62,000 bases of DNA from Mesostigma viride. Lineage: Eukaryota; Streptophyta; Mesostigmatophyceae; Mesostigmatales; Mesostigmataceae. The first letter of the stretch is position 1. Every line of letters begins with the position of its first letter. The DNA lies in contig RPFO01000080.1 in assembly GCA_009746045.1 (NCBI GenBank), positions 11,446,467-11,508,466 of the forward strand. Direction: 5' to 3'. The position numbers and the translations under genes are program-made. Positions 12,989 to 26,460 of this stretch are shown here, one piece after another. A model generated the notes under the pieces. The model was not told the DNA's origin. It made no database searches and saw only the letters and a program-made list of their open reading frames with translations.

Positions 12989-13767
12989 TGTAACAAGCAA
13001 AAATGACTTTGTTGTTACATCCTTTGTTTTGTGAATGTTTGGCTTTTATTTGAGGACTTTTGGATCAGTATTGAGAAAGTTATGAGGTTTCTAAGACGAC
13101 GGTACTTGGAGCTGATACTTTGTCAACCAACTGATAGGAACCCTCATTGGTCGTGGCCTGATCCACGTAGGGTTGTAGTTTGTTGGCGGATACTACTGAT
13201 AGGAGCCCTCATTGGTCGTGGCCTGATCCACGTGGGGTTGTAGTTTGTTAGTTGGTACTATTGAGTCTTAAATGCTCCTTTGGGACTTCAGTGCTTACGA
13301 CAGATTTAGGATCTCATGGAAAGATTCTGCCAGGCTGTGTGTGGTGTTGTTCTGTTCTGTGTGACTAGGATGGATACGAAGATCTTGTATAGAATCCCAT
13401 GGTTCTGATTGGTTCTCTTCAGGCTAAGGTTGGAGCAAGTTCGACAAGCACGTCGATATCAAGGACGTGGGGTCGCCATTGTTGCTACGTTGGTTTTGAT
13501 TCACCATGGTATAATAAAGCTTGTCTTTGTTGTCCATCCATAAGAGCCCCTTGGCTATAGACGTCCTTCAGTTCCACAGAGGTCGTCTATACACGAGCTT
13601 GTCTTTGTGTCTACAAGGGGTTGTGATTCCCTAAATCACGTGCTGTGGAATTTCCATCTCAACGTTGCTCGGATACTTGAAGTTCTGCGACTCAGGAAAG
13701 CAACCCAGGTAAAAGATCTTTCATATTGGACTGTGGATGATGTTGATGATCATTTTTAGTCGTTACA
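12989..13767 (+). repeat. 5' LTR of the retrotransposon
   Basis: 779 bp, bounded by TGTAAC and GTTACA. It has the same length as the 3' LTR and differs at three positions I can see (near 13187, 13445 and 13538). Any promoter would lie here; I cannot place the start site. Confidence 0.97.
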
Positions 13768-13782
13768 TTGGTATCGGGGATC
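13768..13782 (+). promoter_or_regulatory. candidate tRNA primer-binding site
   Basis: TGGTATCGGGG starts one base after the 5' LTR. Its first seven bases match the common TGGTATC start of primer sites for initiator tRNA-Met; later bases deviate. Confidence 0.55.
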
Positions 13783-13994
13783 TCTACTTTGGTGTTTCTC
13801 TTGAAGTCGCAACCTTCCGGGTAGTACAACGTTGATCAGATGTCTGTCATCCGAGAAGATTCATAGAGTTGCGGAAAACTTACGGTGTTACAGACTGAGA
13901 CACATCCTGATGTGACTGTCTTGCTCTGTAACACTAGAAGTCAGCCGTAACCGTTGTCTCTACTAGGCAGACGATCGCGACTCCATGTGGAAGT

Positions 13995-14228
13995 ATGAGT
14001 AGTTCGAAGACACAATCACCTTTACCCCCTACTAATCAAGGTTTGGGAGATCCGTCATCATCTCTGGAACCCATTGCTAGGGAAGGTGCTGAGACAACTA
14101 CTCATACTCCACGGCGTCAACTTAATTTCAATCGTACTTCTATGACTGAAGTGAGGCGGGTTACACAATCACCTTCATCCCTACGGAACCAGGTGTGGGC
14201 GACCTTCTTCTCCTTCACCTCTCCCTAG
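13995..14228 (+). pseudogene. possible gag remnant
   Basis: A 77-codon open frame begins about 230 bases after the 5' LTR, where gag normally starts. It is Ser/Thr/Pro-rich with no recognisable capsid or zinc-knuckle motif. The assignment rests on position only. Confidence 0.25.
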
Positions 14229-17200
14229 AAAAGGGTGTTGCATAAGCCATTATTAACGCACCACTAAGTCACCGTCCCTTTCTTTAAATTCGTGCAATAT
14301 TTCATTGACAAGCGTCCTTACTTACGGGCTTTCGGCTGGCTGGCCGCATCGTGCTGAAGTCCGACCACCGCCCTGTCTGTCGTGGCTGCTGACGCCGCAG
14401 TCTCTGCCTAGCTCCAAACATCTTTATATATCGGCATTACGCAAGTGTTGCTACGTTTCGAGCAGGGCATGCGGAGTGTTGGGCCAGTAGCTCAGCAGGT
14501 CCGGCTCCAGAATCCTGCTAGGAGCTGTCTTTTTTCCCTGCAGGCTCTGTTTTCGGCCAGGCTGACATGGCGCTACGGGTTATGGCTGAGCCGACGCACT
14601 GTTGCTGCCGACGGCACCTATCACCCGGTTTCCGGGTTGCGGCTGCACGCACGACCACCACCGCGACCGCCTGACGACGTCGCCGTCTAAGGTTGTTTTT
14701 TTTTCCCGGTGCTGCTTTTCTTTGACGACATTTTTACGGTGTGGCTCAGGTTACACCTCGTGTCTTTTGAGGGTGGCTCCGGATGAGCGGACAGTAGGGA
14801 TTCATGGCTGCCTTTTTACGCAAGGTTCCTTTTGCACTCACTTGACAATCTTTCAGGATCCTTTTCTTCGGTGCATGGGCAGCCTACCCTTGCTGTTTAA
14901 GGACTGTGGCACGTCCTTAATTCACGCGTCGCCAAACATTTGTTTCAGTTGTGGGGGAAACTCTTCCTTTTCTTGTTGAGCATCATGACAGTGGAGGCGT
15001 TCTAGGTTGAGCTTTGGTTCCTCCCACGTGTATGGTGGTTTGGTTTTGGTGGGGAGGAGAACAACGGCATTTGTGTTGTTCCCACTATCATCATGGTACT
15101 ATGGGTAGGGCGAGCTCCCTAGGAGTTGTCCAGATTGGTGGCAGCTACGTCTGGTTACCCTGAGCAATTTTTTGCGGGGGAGTGGACATCCTGGATGTCT
15201 GCAATGTAATTTCCAGACGGCATCACACATGCCAGGGCAGAACAACAGCATTTACGGGGTTTCCACTATCATACTTGGACAGCTGTGTCTAGTTACCCTG
15301 AGAAAATTTCTGCGGGGGAGTGGATATCCCAGGTCTGCCAAAGGGTGCCAGATGCTATCATGGAGGCATATGGCATGGTAGATGCCACCACATCAGGGGA
15401 CATCGGGATACCTGCAGTGGGTTGTCCCCTAGAGGGTATCACACGTGCACCCATGAGTTGCCAGGTGTCTCTTGCATGGGTTGCCCACTTGCTAGACGGT
15501 GTCCTTTGACACATGTTCCCAGAGGGGGTGGACCACTTGCTTGACAACGTCCCTTTACAAGTGGGGTGTGGGTCACTTGCCAGTTGGGGCCCTTACCTGC
15601 GCCAGACCATTGTGACCACGCATTTACTTCTCCCAGGACAGGATGGTTACCACTGCTTGTTGGCAGATGGTCCCTGTTGGGCCTAGGAGGTGCACTAGGA
15701 CAGCAAGTATGGACACCAGGGCTGCTGTCATAGTTCTTATCTGTGAATATATCTGATATAGTTCTCAGATCAGAATTTTTGACACTGGTCAAGGCGTTTT
15801 TAGGCCCATTTTTTCGACTTTTGGGCAATTCTGCTGGCTGTTGGACACCTCAGGCCCTTGTGCTCCTCCGGCTTAGGAGTTCTGGCTACCTGGCACTTGG
15901 TAGTAGCCCTGTTCGAGTCTGCTATCTTAATAGGTTGGCAGTCTGTGGCTTGCCTACTAGGCAGTTTTCTGAGTGCCATAGTGAAGAGTGCTGGCTCCTT
16001 CCTGCAGCCTGATTGACGTTTAGTCCGGGCAGTTGACAGCATGTGGTCCTTCTTCCAAGCAGCTTCTGGAGCCAGGCTCATTGGTGTCCGTCCCAGGCCT
16101 CCATAAAGCAGCTTAGTCACTTCCCCATAGCGTGATCGGCGCAAGCAGCTAGTCTTGGTTGTCCAGTCAGGCAACAGCTGTGTTGGATACCCACATGTGG
16201 GGGTGGTCCAACGCTGATTGGGCGTGGTGGCAGTAGCCTCTTGGGGGCTTGAGGCCAGTGGGGGATTGGAACATGTCTATGGCGGGCATGGTGCATGGAG
16301 GCTACGTTGGAGAGTACCCTGGTAGTGGACTAGTGCTGTTGGTGGCAACTGCAAGCACTCATGGTGACGAGTGCCAGCACTCCTGGTGGCGACTACCAGC
16401 ACTCATGGTGGGGCCTGAGAGCACTCGTGGTGGCGACTGCAAGCACTGCATGGTGGCCGCTGGCGACTCTGGTGACTTGGGGACGCCCAAGTGACGAGTA
16501 TCTGTAATGCTGGTGCCTGCTCCTGACGCAGTGCTGGGTCCTGCCTGCTGGTGGACATCAAGCCAGCCTTGTGCAGATGAGTAACCTCCTACCCTTGCTT
16601 TGCCCTGCTATGGACTTATTCTTGCTTGCATGGTGCCAGGATGGCTTGTTGTCTTGATAGTACACCATCCGCCCTTGAGCTGATTGCTTGCACAGCATGA
16701 TGGTTGTATGAATGGGACTGCTTGCACGGGGGGTCTGGCATCATGTTTGCGTGGGTAGGATGTCCTTGTTGGTTGGATGATGGGCGGGATCAACGGAGCT
16801 ACAACTGTGGGGCAGGCTGGAATCTTTGGCATGACAGTGATGACAATGATGCCCACTCCGTTGACTCTTAATTGAGGAGTTGGACTACTTGGTGCTGGGC
16901 GGGGGCTCACATGAGCTTAGAGGTGTGGGTTAGTTGGGGGACCCATTCAGCCCTCTACCACCCTTACAACCTGCCTCATGTGCATCAGTATCCGTGGTAC
17001 ACTGACATTAATACCATTTGGCAGTCTACGTGGTCCACGGACATGGATACTACTTTCCATGCTTTGACTAGGGGGACATGGTTCAGTCTACTTGCTAGGG
17101 CCCTGCCAAGCTGAGGGTGTATCTGTTTGATGACTGATGGCCTCATCCAGCATACCCTTACGCTGCCCTACTTGTGCAACCTTGTCTTGGGCTCCTTCGA

Positions 17201-17749
17201 TCCTAATGCCCACATTACCTTGCATGGTAGTGCCACCTGGATGGATGCGGGGAGTGATTTTTGTTGCTGGGGCCCTGCCAAGCTTGGGCACATCAGTTGG
17301 CTGATTGGTGATTGCTTTCAGTCTGCTCTCAAGCTGCCTTGTATGCAACTCTGTCTTGGATGCTGTAGTTCCCACCCCATCTTTAGTCATGAGGTGCATA
17401 GGACGTCTTAATAGAGCGACCCTGCAGGCCACCAGTGGTTTAGTGGGCTGAGAGACTTGCCTCCCCCACCCTTCTCTGGTTGGCTGGGCCTCTGTCTTCA
17501 TGCGTATCCCATGGCGTTTGTTCCTGCTAGGTCATGCTGTCAATCTTGGGAAGCTGATACCAGGATTATTACAGCTTATTCTACGCAGAGGGGTGGAATT
17601 ATTAGGCATGCTGGTAGTCTCCAGTTTACCAGTTATGCTGAGGGGGATTTGTGTGGGGAGCAGGGCGTGCAGGGGATTGGGCTGCACCTAGCCCTTGCAT
17701 GGGGGTAGCGTGTGCTACGATTTACAAGTTGGGGCATACCGTTCATAAT

Positions 17750-18720
17750 GCTGGTGAGGCATTACTGATCTTCTGCTATCCCTCTCAAGGCTGTGGATGG
17801 TTTTCCCAGGCATCTTATGGAGAAATAGTGTGCCTTGTGATTATCATAGGCCACTGGCTATGGGTTTGAGTGTACTAGCTACTAAGGAGATGTGGCTTTA
17901 CCTCACTCTCACTCCTTTGGTGCGACTGGAGGGGGGGAATTTTGTTCTGGTGGGGAGGAGATCTGTGAGGATCATAGCGTGGATTCACCCTGGGATTTCA
18001 GTTCATCCTGTCGGGCTCACCTCATAGATCCCTGACTATGTGGTATCCTGGTTTCGCTGGCCATCGGTGGGCTATTTTGGCTGTGCTTTGTGGCACCTCC
18101 CCAACCTGCTGGCGGGTACCCACTGGTGACAACCCTGTCCACGGCCTCTCTTCATCATGGGTGTACTTCTGAGATACCCTTGATCTTCCTGAGGCGACCC
18201 TGTTGGCGACGTCTTCCTGCTGGATTGCTCCTGCCTCTTGGTGACTGCACTTCCACCTGGGGCGCTGTTGACGTTTCCTCGTTCCAGTTTGCGTGGACTG
18301 ACGGGTGTCAGCAGGCCTTGGACTTGCTGCAGCAGAAGCTCACGCCAGCCCCTGTGTTAGGATTGAGCATTCTTGGAATCCACCCAGCCTGCTATGACCT
18401 GTTGGTGATCTGAGGGAGGTCCCCAGTTGGGATGGATTGGGGATTTATTATGGCTCGGTTACCTGCCACTCTGTTGTGGTGATACAGCATCTGTCCCTGA
18501 CTACCTCTTCCCTTGAGAAGGGCTGGAATCTTTGGGTGTGCTGTGGTGACTAGCTTTGATGAGCCTTGGACCCTGGCAGCCCAGTTAGTTTGGGGGTTGC
18601 TGTATAGAGGGTTAGCCTTGCTACATGACACTCTGCTTCCTGCCCTGATCAAGCAGTGAGAGTTGTCAGTATTTCGTGGCATGGATCCCTGTGGATGACC
18701 CGTTATCCCTGGGAATGTCA
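17750..18720 (+). pseudogene. degenerate Ty3/gypsy pol remnant
   Basis: The clearest piece is at about 18280-18375, reading FAWTDGCQQALDLL then LTPAPVLG. This is the gypsy-family junction between reverse transcriptase and RNase H (consensus W-T-x-x-C-Q-x-A-F-x-x-L-K ... L-T-x-A-P-V-L). Upstream near 17840 and 18080 are fragments compatible with the CVDYR and MPFGL regions, and near 18700 a W..CQAC stretch recalls the integrase zinc finger. Each lies in a different frame and stops are frequent, so no functional polymerase is encoded. The weaker fragments are tentative. Confidence 0.6.
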
Positions 18721-19138
18721 GGCTTGTCTTTCACCCGTGGACTCTAGCTGAGGGAGGGTGGTGTCCCAGAACATGGAGTGGCCTCGCCTTGTTTGGCTTA
18801 GGTGCCTTGATCCTGTTTACTCCTTCTTGGATTCATGTGGACTCATTGAATCCGACGGGGATCTGAGTTGAGTGGGATGGACTCTGGTGGGAGTTTGGTT
18901 GGACTAAGCTGAGATGACATCCAGATTTTGGTGACCAGTTTCTGAGGATGGTTGAGGGGATCTGAGCTTGGATGGCACATGGAGAGTGACTTCTGTGTTG
19001 TACCCTCGACATATGGAGTGGTTCACCTAGGGCTTGATTCCTGGTATGATTAAGACACGTGGGTCATGTTCTGCATGCACGTCTTCGTGTACCAGACCAA
19101 TAGTATATACCTGGAGGTTTCTACCTTGGTGCTGCTGA

Positions 19139-19943
19139 GTGGCCTATGTGGATCATAGGAACTGCACGGGCCCCTGTGACCACTATGAGACTTTGGCCAA
19201 GGCGTTGGCTGCACTCAACAGAGAGGAGGGGGAGGTGAGCTCTGAAGGCTATGTGGAGGAGGTCCTATCTCAGCTGCACACAAGCCTGTATGAGAGTGGC
19301 TCCCCTTTTTGTGGCTCATCTGCTGCATAGGATGTATGCATTGTCACCAGGACCTGAGATTGACATGAGGCCTGCTGAGGGGCCGGTCATGCTGGCAGCC
19401 TTACCTGAGGCCTTGAAGGAGGCATTTACTCAGTTGCAGCCAGTGAGTATGGGAGAGGCTTCCTACATGGAGCTGTTGGAGTTTTCAGTTCAGAAGGGTG
19501 CCTTTGATTTGGTTCCTTCTTCCTCCAGCTCTGCCAGAAGGTGTTTTCCTTTGGAGACTTCTAACCTCTTTTGCCATCCAGGGTTGCCCAAGTACACTGT
19601 GGAACTTAAGATCCGTCAGACGCCACTAAGGGTGCTGGTGCCTCTGATAGGTGCTAAGTGGTCGGTGGTCAAGACCTTTCTGCAGTTCTGGTGGGCGTAC
19701 AGATCATGGGTGAGCAGGCACAAGACGTCCTCTACTTGGGTGATGGACCCTGAGAGTCAGTCTGTGGTGCTCTTCTCCTATCCAGGGGCATGCCTTCGCT
19801 ATGCTGCCCAGATGGTGGCAGGAGCTGCTGAGACTTGCGTGGTGTTGCAGGTCAGCAGGACTGGCCAGAGTTGGCCCACATGGTGGAGCAGTTTCCCATG
19901 GTGGACTCAAGGGCAAGGATGGCCTGAATGGGGATTGGTATAG
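19139..19943 (+). pseudogene. unrecognised frame in retrotransposon interior
   Basis: The longest open frame of the element (230 codons, 19251-19943) overlaps a second frame starting at 19139. Composition looks protein-like (MLAALPEALKEAFTQLQPVS), but I recognise no domain. It lies 3' of the pol remnant, where an integrase C-terminus or extra ORF could be. It may be the relic of a once longer frame. Confidence 0.3.
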
Positions 19944-20297
19944 CCTGTGAGGAACAGGGCTGAGAAGGAAAGGGGGCTTTGGATTGTGGTGTGAGGGGGG
20001 GATTCCAGGATGGATGATGGGGGGGCTCCAGTCCAGTTCTGATGTTCCAGTCCAGAGTTCCAGGTTCCAGGATGCTGAATGGAAGACCTTGTATTATGAG
20101 ATGTGTTTATCTGGATTTATAGTAGATAAGGTAGTGACTTGTCTGCTGTAGAAACCTGTGACTAGATGTTTATGAGATAGGAGGCCCTGTTTCCAGGGAT
20201 GTAAAAACCCATCTGCTTTTCCCAAGAGATGGTGGATTTCTGTTCAATGTTCCTCTGCCTTCAAGAGTTGGCTATTGGACCTGGGAGGTCCAGTTTT

Positions 20298-20309
20298 GAG
20301 GGGGAGATA
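20298..20309 (+). promoter_or_regulatory. polypurine tract of the retrotransposon
   Basis: GAGGGGGAGATA directly precedes the TG of the 3' LTR, where plus-strand DNA synthesis of LTR elements is primed. Confidence 0.75.
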
Positions 20310-21088
20310 TGTAACAAGCAAAAATGACTTTGTTGTTACATCCTTTGTTTTGTGAATGTTTGGCTTTTATTTGAGGACTTTTGGATCAGTATTGAGAAAG
20401 TTATGAGGTTTCTAAGACGACGGTACTTGGAGCTGATACTTTGTCAACCAACTGATAGGAACCCTCATTGGTCGTGGCCTGATCCACGTAGGGTTGTAGT
20501 TTGTTGGCTGATACTACTGATAGGAGCCCTCATTGGTCGTGGCCTGATCCACGTGGGGTTGTAGTTTGTTAGTTGGTACTATTGAGTCTTAAATGCTCCT
20601 TTGGGACTTCAGTGCTTACGACAGATTTAGGATCTCATGGAAAGATTCTGCCAGGCTGTGTGTGGTGTTGTTCTGTTCTGTGTGACTAGGATGGATACGA
20701 AGATCTTGTATAGAATCCCATGGTTCTGATTGGTTCTCTTCAGGCTAAGGTTGGAGCAAGTTCGACAGGCACGTCGATATCAAGGACGTGGGGTCGCCAT
20801 TGTTGCTACGTTGGTTTTGATTCACCATGGTATAATAAAGCTTGTCTTTGTTGTCCATTCATAAGAGCCCCTTGGCTATAGACGTCCTTCAGTTCCACAG
20901 AGGTCGTCTATACACGAGCTTGTCTTTGTGTCTACAAGGGGTTGTGATTCCCTAAATCACGTGCTGTGGAATTTCCATCTCAACGTTGCTCGGATACTTG
21001 AAGTTCTGCGACTCAGGAAAGCAACCCAGGTAAAAGATCTTTCATATTGGACTGTGGATGATGTTGATGATCATTTTTAGTCGTTACA
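20310..21088 (+). repeat. 3' LTR of the retrotransposon
   Basis: 779 bp, TGTAAC...GTTACA, directly repeated with 12989-13767. The ACACG target duplication follows immediately. Confidence 0.97.
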
Positions 21089-21093
21089 ACACG

Positions 21094-21398
21094 TAGACTG
21101 CATCACATGAGCACAGTAGGTGCTCAGTGGGATGGTAATGGGATGGGATGGATGGATCAGAGCACGTGTAGTTAACACCCTACCCTTTCAGGAAGTAGCC
21201 CAGAATGTATAAGAAGCCATATGCCCCTTCTCAGGGATATGTGCTACATGTGCTCCCAACAGAGATATGTTCCAATATAATTTAATTTATGATTAATTGA
21301 GCTAATCTAGTGGCAAGGTTGCAGGCATGCACCACGGCCCTACATATCTGGAATTTGTTTCACACGCGGAGCCCCCACGGACTTGGGTACGGTATCCC
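21094..21398. repeat. older dispersed repeat carrying the LTR insertion
   Basis: GACTGCATCACATGAGCAC followed by CTCAGTGGGATGG matches a stretch at 31806-31870 (GACTGCGTCACGTGAGCAT ... CTCAGTGGGAT). The block AAGCCATATGCCCCTTCTCA recurs inverted near 32580-32600. The retrotransposon therefore inserted into an older repeat copy. Confidence 0.7.
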
Positions 21399-21655
21399 AT
21401 TCATTCATTCGTTCATTCATTCATTCATTCATTCATTCATTCATTCATTCATTCATTCATTCATTCATTCATTCATTCATTCATTCATTCATTCATTCAT
21501 TCATTCATTCATTCATTCATTCATTCATTCATTCATTCATTCATTCATTCATTCATTCATTCATTCATTCATTCATTCATTCATTCATTCATTCATTCAT
21601 TCATTCATTCATTCATTCATTCATTCATTTATTCATTCGTTCGTTCATTCATTCA
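21399..21655. repeat. (ATTC)n tetranucleotide array
   Basis: About 64 ATTC units with a few GTTC and ATTT variants at the ends. Open frames reading FIHS are artefacts. Confidence 0.98.
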
Positions 21656-22137
21656 AGAGGTCAACCACAAGATGTGGACGCCCCCCGCGGGCTAGACTAG
21701 CTAATACCCACTGGTAGTCACTGCCGCTATGGCAGCCATGCTTAGAACGTTTGCCTAGCCGTGCCAACATACCTAGTCACCTGCACCGCTAACGCACGGT
21801 ACACAACCAGCCATGTAGCCTTAGCTTAGTCCTTGTACAGCCATGCTACGCCCTGGCTATGATCAGTTTACTCGCCCACGCTCCTTGTTATGCCATGCTC
21901 GCATGGGTCTTATTGCACCCACAGATTGCCGGATCGTTAGCGTGTCCGTTTAGCTAGCGCGCCCGAATGCAGCTGTGGCATGCCTTAGGCATGAAGAAGG
22001 AGACTCGGGGTCTCTGCCCTTTCTCCTGTTGTGCACACACAGGGATAAAAAGCACTTCGGTGCTCCGTGACTCCCAACGGGAGCACGAGTTTAATTAAAT
22101 TTAATGAAGTTTAATGAATTCAAGAGGTGCTGAAGCT
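21656..22137. other. non-coding, contains structured end-repeat at about 21990-22110
   Basis: The block AGCACTTCGGTGCTCCG then CTCCCAACGGGAGCACGAG, followed by TTAATTAAA, is one copy of a short dispersed repeat with strong hairpin potential. It also occurs near 24690, 31460-31500, 31531-31570 and 33690. Confidence 0.7.
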
Positions 22138-22650
22138 AAGGTCCATTGGAGTGCCTTCCTACCAGAGATCGAAACAAGTTTATTACAATAAGTGCGTGCA
22201 TGCAGCTACTGGCTTGAGCCTAGCCACACCCTCAAAATCATCGTACAAGTCGTTGTCAAGTTAGGCCAGTTTGAACACCATGCTGGGGCCCAGCACATGC
22301 CTCCAATCTTGTCCCCAACAGCAGCGAGGGGGGGAGGGGGGGAGCGCTGCAAAAAGGCCTCCCTACGGCTCACCACACCACTCTAAGTACGGTGCATGTG
22401 AAAATGAAAAAGAAAGCACATGTCTCAAGGCGCCGCGCCCCCCTCAATTAAAAGGGCGGGCACGGTTGCCGAGAGGCACTTTAGTTCGGCGCAACGCCGG
22501 TCCCCTTCTCTCTAGTCCTAATGTAACAACAAGCACCTCACATGGTGTAGGTAACGTACGATAGAGCTACGCTACAGGCGGCAGCTAGGTCGGCCCCCTT
22601 TGAGCCCACCGCAACATAACTATAAAATTAGCAGATAGCTCAAAAAATAG
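22138..22650. repeat. dispersed repeat family, copy B1 (full)
   Basis: Same block order as at 9462-10105: TCCATTGGAGTGCCTTCC, GAAACAAGTTTATTACAA, CATGCTGGGGCCCAGCACAT, a GGCCTCCCTACGG block, then CCCCTTTGAGCCC and TATAAAATTAGCAGA. No coding frame is recognised. Confidence 0.85.
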
Positions 22651-22651
22651 G

Positions 22652-23010
22652 TGCTGAAGCTACGGTTCATTGGAGTGCCTTCCTACCAGAGATCGAAACA
22701 AGTTTATTACAACAAGTGTGTGCAGGCTTGAGCCTAGCCACACCCTCAACATCATTGTACAAGTCATTGTCAAGTTAGTCCAGTTCACCATGCTGCATGG
22801 GGCCCAGCACATGCCCCCTTGGTCCAATCTTGTCCCACATCTCCATATCTGGCCACCCAGGCCGTCTCCAGCCCTGGCGGTAGGAATGGAACCACTTGGA
22901 ATGCTGGGCTCTTGTTGGCATGATGATGCCCCCCCCGCGGGGAGGGCCTCCCGCCCCCATGTGGCCGCTACGGTCACGGCGGACGCAGGGCGGATCCACA
23001 TGCGTTCACC
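22652..23010. repeat. dispersed repeat family, copy B2 (5' half)
   Basis: Tandem to B1 and repeats its first half (CATTGGAGTGCCTTCC, GAAACAAGTTTATTACAA, GGGGCCCAGCACATGCC), then diverges into sequence with ATGTGGCCGCTACGG, which also occurs in copy A near 9745. Confidence 0.8.
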
Positions 23011-23179
23011 CTATTAGAGGGGTGCATCCCAGCCGGTGCTGCCACTTTAGGACTTATGCCACCTGGGAACGTGTCCATCTCACCCAACCATGCCAGCATA
23101 TCAGCCCACCGGCAAAGCCGCTGGGATTCCCCGCGGCCGGTACTGAGCCACTGCCACGAGCTCTATATCCCCCCCATCG

Positions 23180-24275
<1,096 letters not shown>

Positions 24276-25397
24276 AGGAGGATGGCTGCGGACCTCCTAG
24301 CGCCAAGGGCTCGAACCATCTCCATGGTTTCACTAGCCTTAACGCAGCCGCAGCCGATACGTCGAGCTTTTATCATGGTGTACTGGTGCATTTTATTAAA
24401 ACAAATCCCGACCTCACTGCCGGGTTCCATGCAAGACCACCCCTCGAGGCGGGGGCGCGGTAAAACGGAAAAGGCAAAGCGGAGCCCGCCTTTGGGCGGG
24501 TGCAGCGGAGCGTTTTCCACTAGAGCCCCCAAAAATTTTCCAGGCTTGGGCCAGGCTCTGTAGCATGTTTCAAAGATAATTAATGCGCATGAATACCCAC
24601 GGCTTACCGCGGCTTCGATTCCACCTCTCCCTTATCGCCAAGTCCCTTTCTTCCTGTTGTGCACATACAGGGATTCAGCGGTAAAAGCACTCCGGTGCTC
24701 CGTGACTCCGGCCCCAACTGGGAGCACGAGTTTAATCACCGGCTTAATTAATTATCGGGGAGCACGAGTTTAATTAATTAATTACGGGTAGAACTGAGGG
24801 GCCTGCTCGCCGGAGCGCCGAGAGGGTACAGGGCGCCTGCCATCCTCCGTCTCCATGCCGACAGGACCCCCCCGACCCACGGCAGCCGCTGCCATTGGTG
24901 CACCCTCCTCTGCCTCTCAGGCTTTTGACCCCAATCTACCTGAAAAACGCCCTGCTCCCCGCGTGCATGCTGCTACAAGGATAAAAATCCCAGGCGGACA
25001 CTTTACTCGCGAGGGCTAATGTAGCGCTTCCTTTATAGGGATTGTCACCTCGCGCTGTCCTTTCGCAGCCTGGGCTCTCCGCCAGGATCCGCCTAAGTTC
25101 TCTAAAAACCGCCTTCCCTCTATCTTGACTTTCGAAATTCAAGTCACTACGGGCTCCCAACCGGGAGCCCGGCCGGCGCACCCCAGCGCCATGGGGGAAC
25201 ACCCTAGGACCAGCAATCATTACAGTACAACCCCTCACCAATATTTCGAAAAACAGTGGGTCACCTCTCCGTAAAATGGGGAGCCGGGCTGCCAGGCAGC
25301 GTCGACTTACACTGCCAGGGCGTAACCACCATAGTGGCCGCAAAGCGGCCCCCATATAGCCGCCAGCCCATGCCTTTCCTCACGTTCGAAAGTTGCA
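24276..25397. other. transposon-derived, no intact gene recognised
   Basis: Contains a copy of the structured end-repeat near 24690-24785, with two GGGAGCACGAGTTTAATTA pieces. On the minus strand a 139-codon frame (24936-25355) looks protein-like in part (FRELRRILAESPGCERT) but is not recognised. Confidence 0.45.
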
Positions 25398-25680
25398 AGC
25401 TGCAAAAAGGCCTCCCTACGTTCACCACACTACTCTAAGTATGTGAAAATGAAAAACAAAGCACATGTCTCACGGCTCCGCGCCCCCGGGCGGGCACGGT
25501 TGCCAGTAGGCACTAGTATGGGCGCAATGCCGGTCCCCTTCTCTCTAGTCCTAATGTAACAACAAGCACCTCACATGGTGTAGGTGACGTACGATAGAGC
25601 TACGCTACAGGCGGCAGGTCGGCCCCCTTTGAGCCCGCCGCAACAATTAACTATAAAATGAGCAGATAGCTCAAAAAAAA
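25398..25680. repeat. dispersed repeat family, copy C (3' half)
   Basis: Repeats the second half of copy B1: AAAAAGGCCTCCCTACG, CACATGTCTCA, CCTCACATGGTGTAGGT, CCCCCTTTGAGCCC and TATAAAATGAGCAGATAGC. Confidence 0.85.
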
Positions 25681-25699
25681 TTCATTCATTCGATCTAAT

Positions 25700-25870
25700 T
25701 CAAATCGTGGAACTCCAGGGTAACTACTAGACTCTTTATTGAAACAATGAGTGGAGCACATACAAAAGGCATGCAGGCCGGCACATCCCGGCCGCCGATG
25801 CTCAATAGAAACACTAATTGCTTGGCAAAAGCTAGCCTTACGGCCCCAAAACACGCAGGGAGGGTGGGCG
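25700..25870. repeat. direct repeat flanking DIRS region, left copy
   Basis: Shares TGGAACTCCAGGGTA, AACAATGAGTGGAGCACATA and TTGCTTGGCAAAAGCTAGCC with 26332-26460 in the same orientation. Both lie downstream of the DIRS-like coding remnant (minus strand), where split terminal repeats of such elements could be expected. Confidence 0.75.
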
Positions 25871-26331
25871 GGAAAAGAAAAGAGGCCAACCTTAGCTAGG
25901 TGGTTTTGTTTTTGTCCTTTTTGCGTGTCTGACATGCGGCCTTGGCCTGGACGGCATTTTTTCGCCACGCAAATGTTGCGTCTGAACAAATGAAGCAATG
26001 TGGCGTTCTAATTGCCGGCAGCTTGCGTAAGGCTGCCGGGGCTATAAGTTAGGTCACATATTGCGTGAGAGAAAGAATCTAGATCTAGTTAATCACTACG
26101 CCATTAACAAAGAAACATTGACAGTGGCAGGTTTATATCTCAACGTAGCTCCTGCCACCTCACTTGGCCAAGAAAAGCTTGCCGAAGAGTTTTGCCACGA
26201 CCGATCCGGATTACTGTAGGCCGCACCGGGCTTAAAAAGGTATGTCACGTGAACCCTATAACCTAGCTATAGCGGCTACCCTTCCATCTCACTATAAAGA
26301 AACTATGTTCAGAGAACCATGCACGATTCTA

Positions 26332-26460
26332 TCCGTGGAACTCCAGGGTATGTGACCAGACTCTTTATCAAAACAATGAGTGGAGCACATACAAAAGGCC
26401 AGGTCCCGGCCGCCTATGCTCATGGGAACACTTATTGCTTGGCAAAGGCTAGCCTTACCC
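26332..26460. repeat. direct repeat flanking DIRS region, right copy
   Basis: Second copy of the block at 25700-25870, with several substitutions and small indels. Confidence 0.75.

Larger units (their letters stand above)
12984..21093 (+). mobile_element. LTR retrotransposon, Ty3/gypsy-derived, probably non-autonomous
   Basis: Two direct 779-bp LTRs (12989-13767 and 20310-21088) start TGTAAC and end GTTACA. They are flanked by a perfect 5-bp target duplication ACACG (12984-12988 and 21089-21093). A candidate primer-binding site TGGTATCGGGG starts at 13769, one base after the LTR, and resembles an initiator-tRNA-Met type site. A purine tract GAGGGGGAGA lies just before the 3' LTR. Orientation is therefore +. 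The LTRs show only three differences by eye, so insertion is recent. The 6.5-kb interior has no long open frame; only broken reverse-transcriptase and RNase H remnants are visible. Movement in trans is inferred. Confidence 0.95.
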
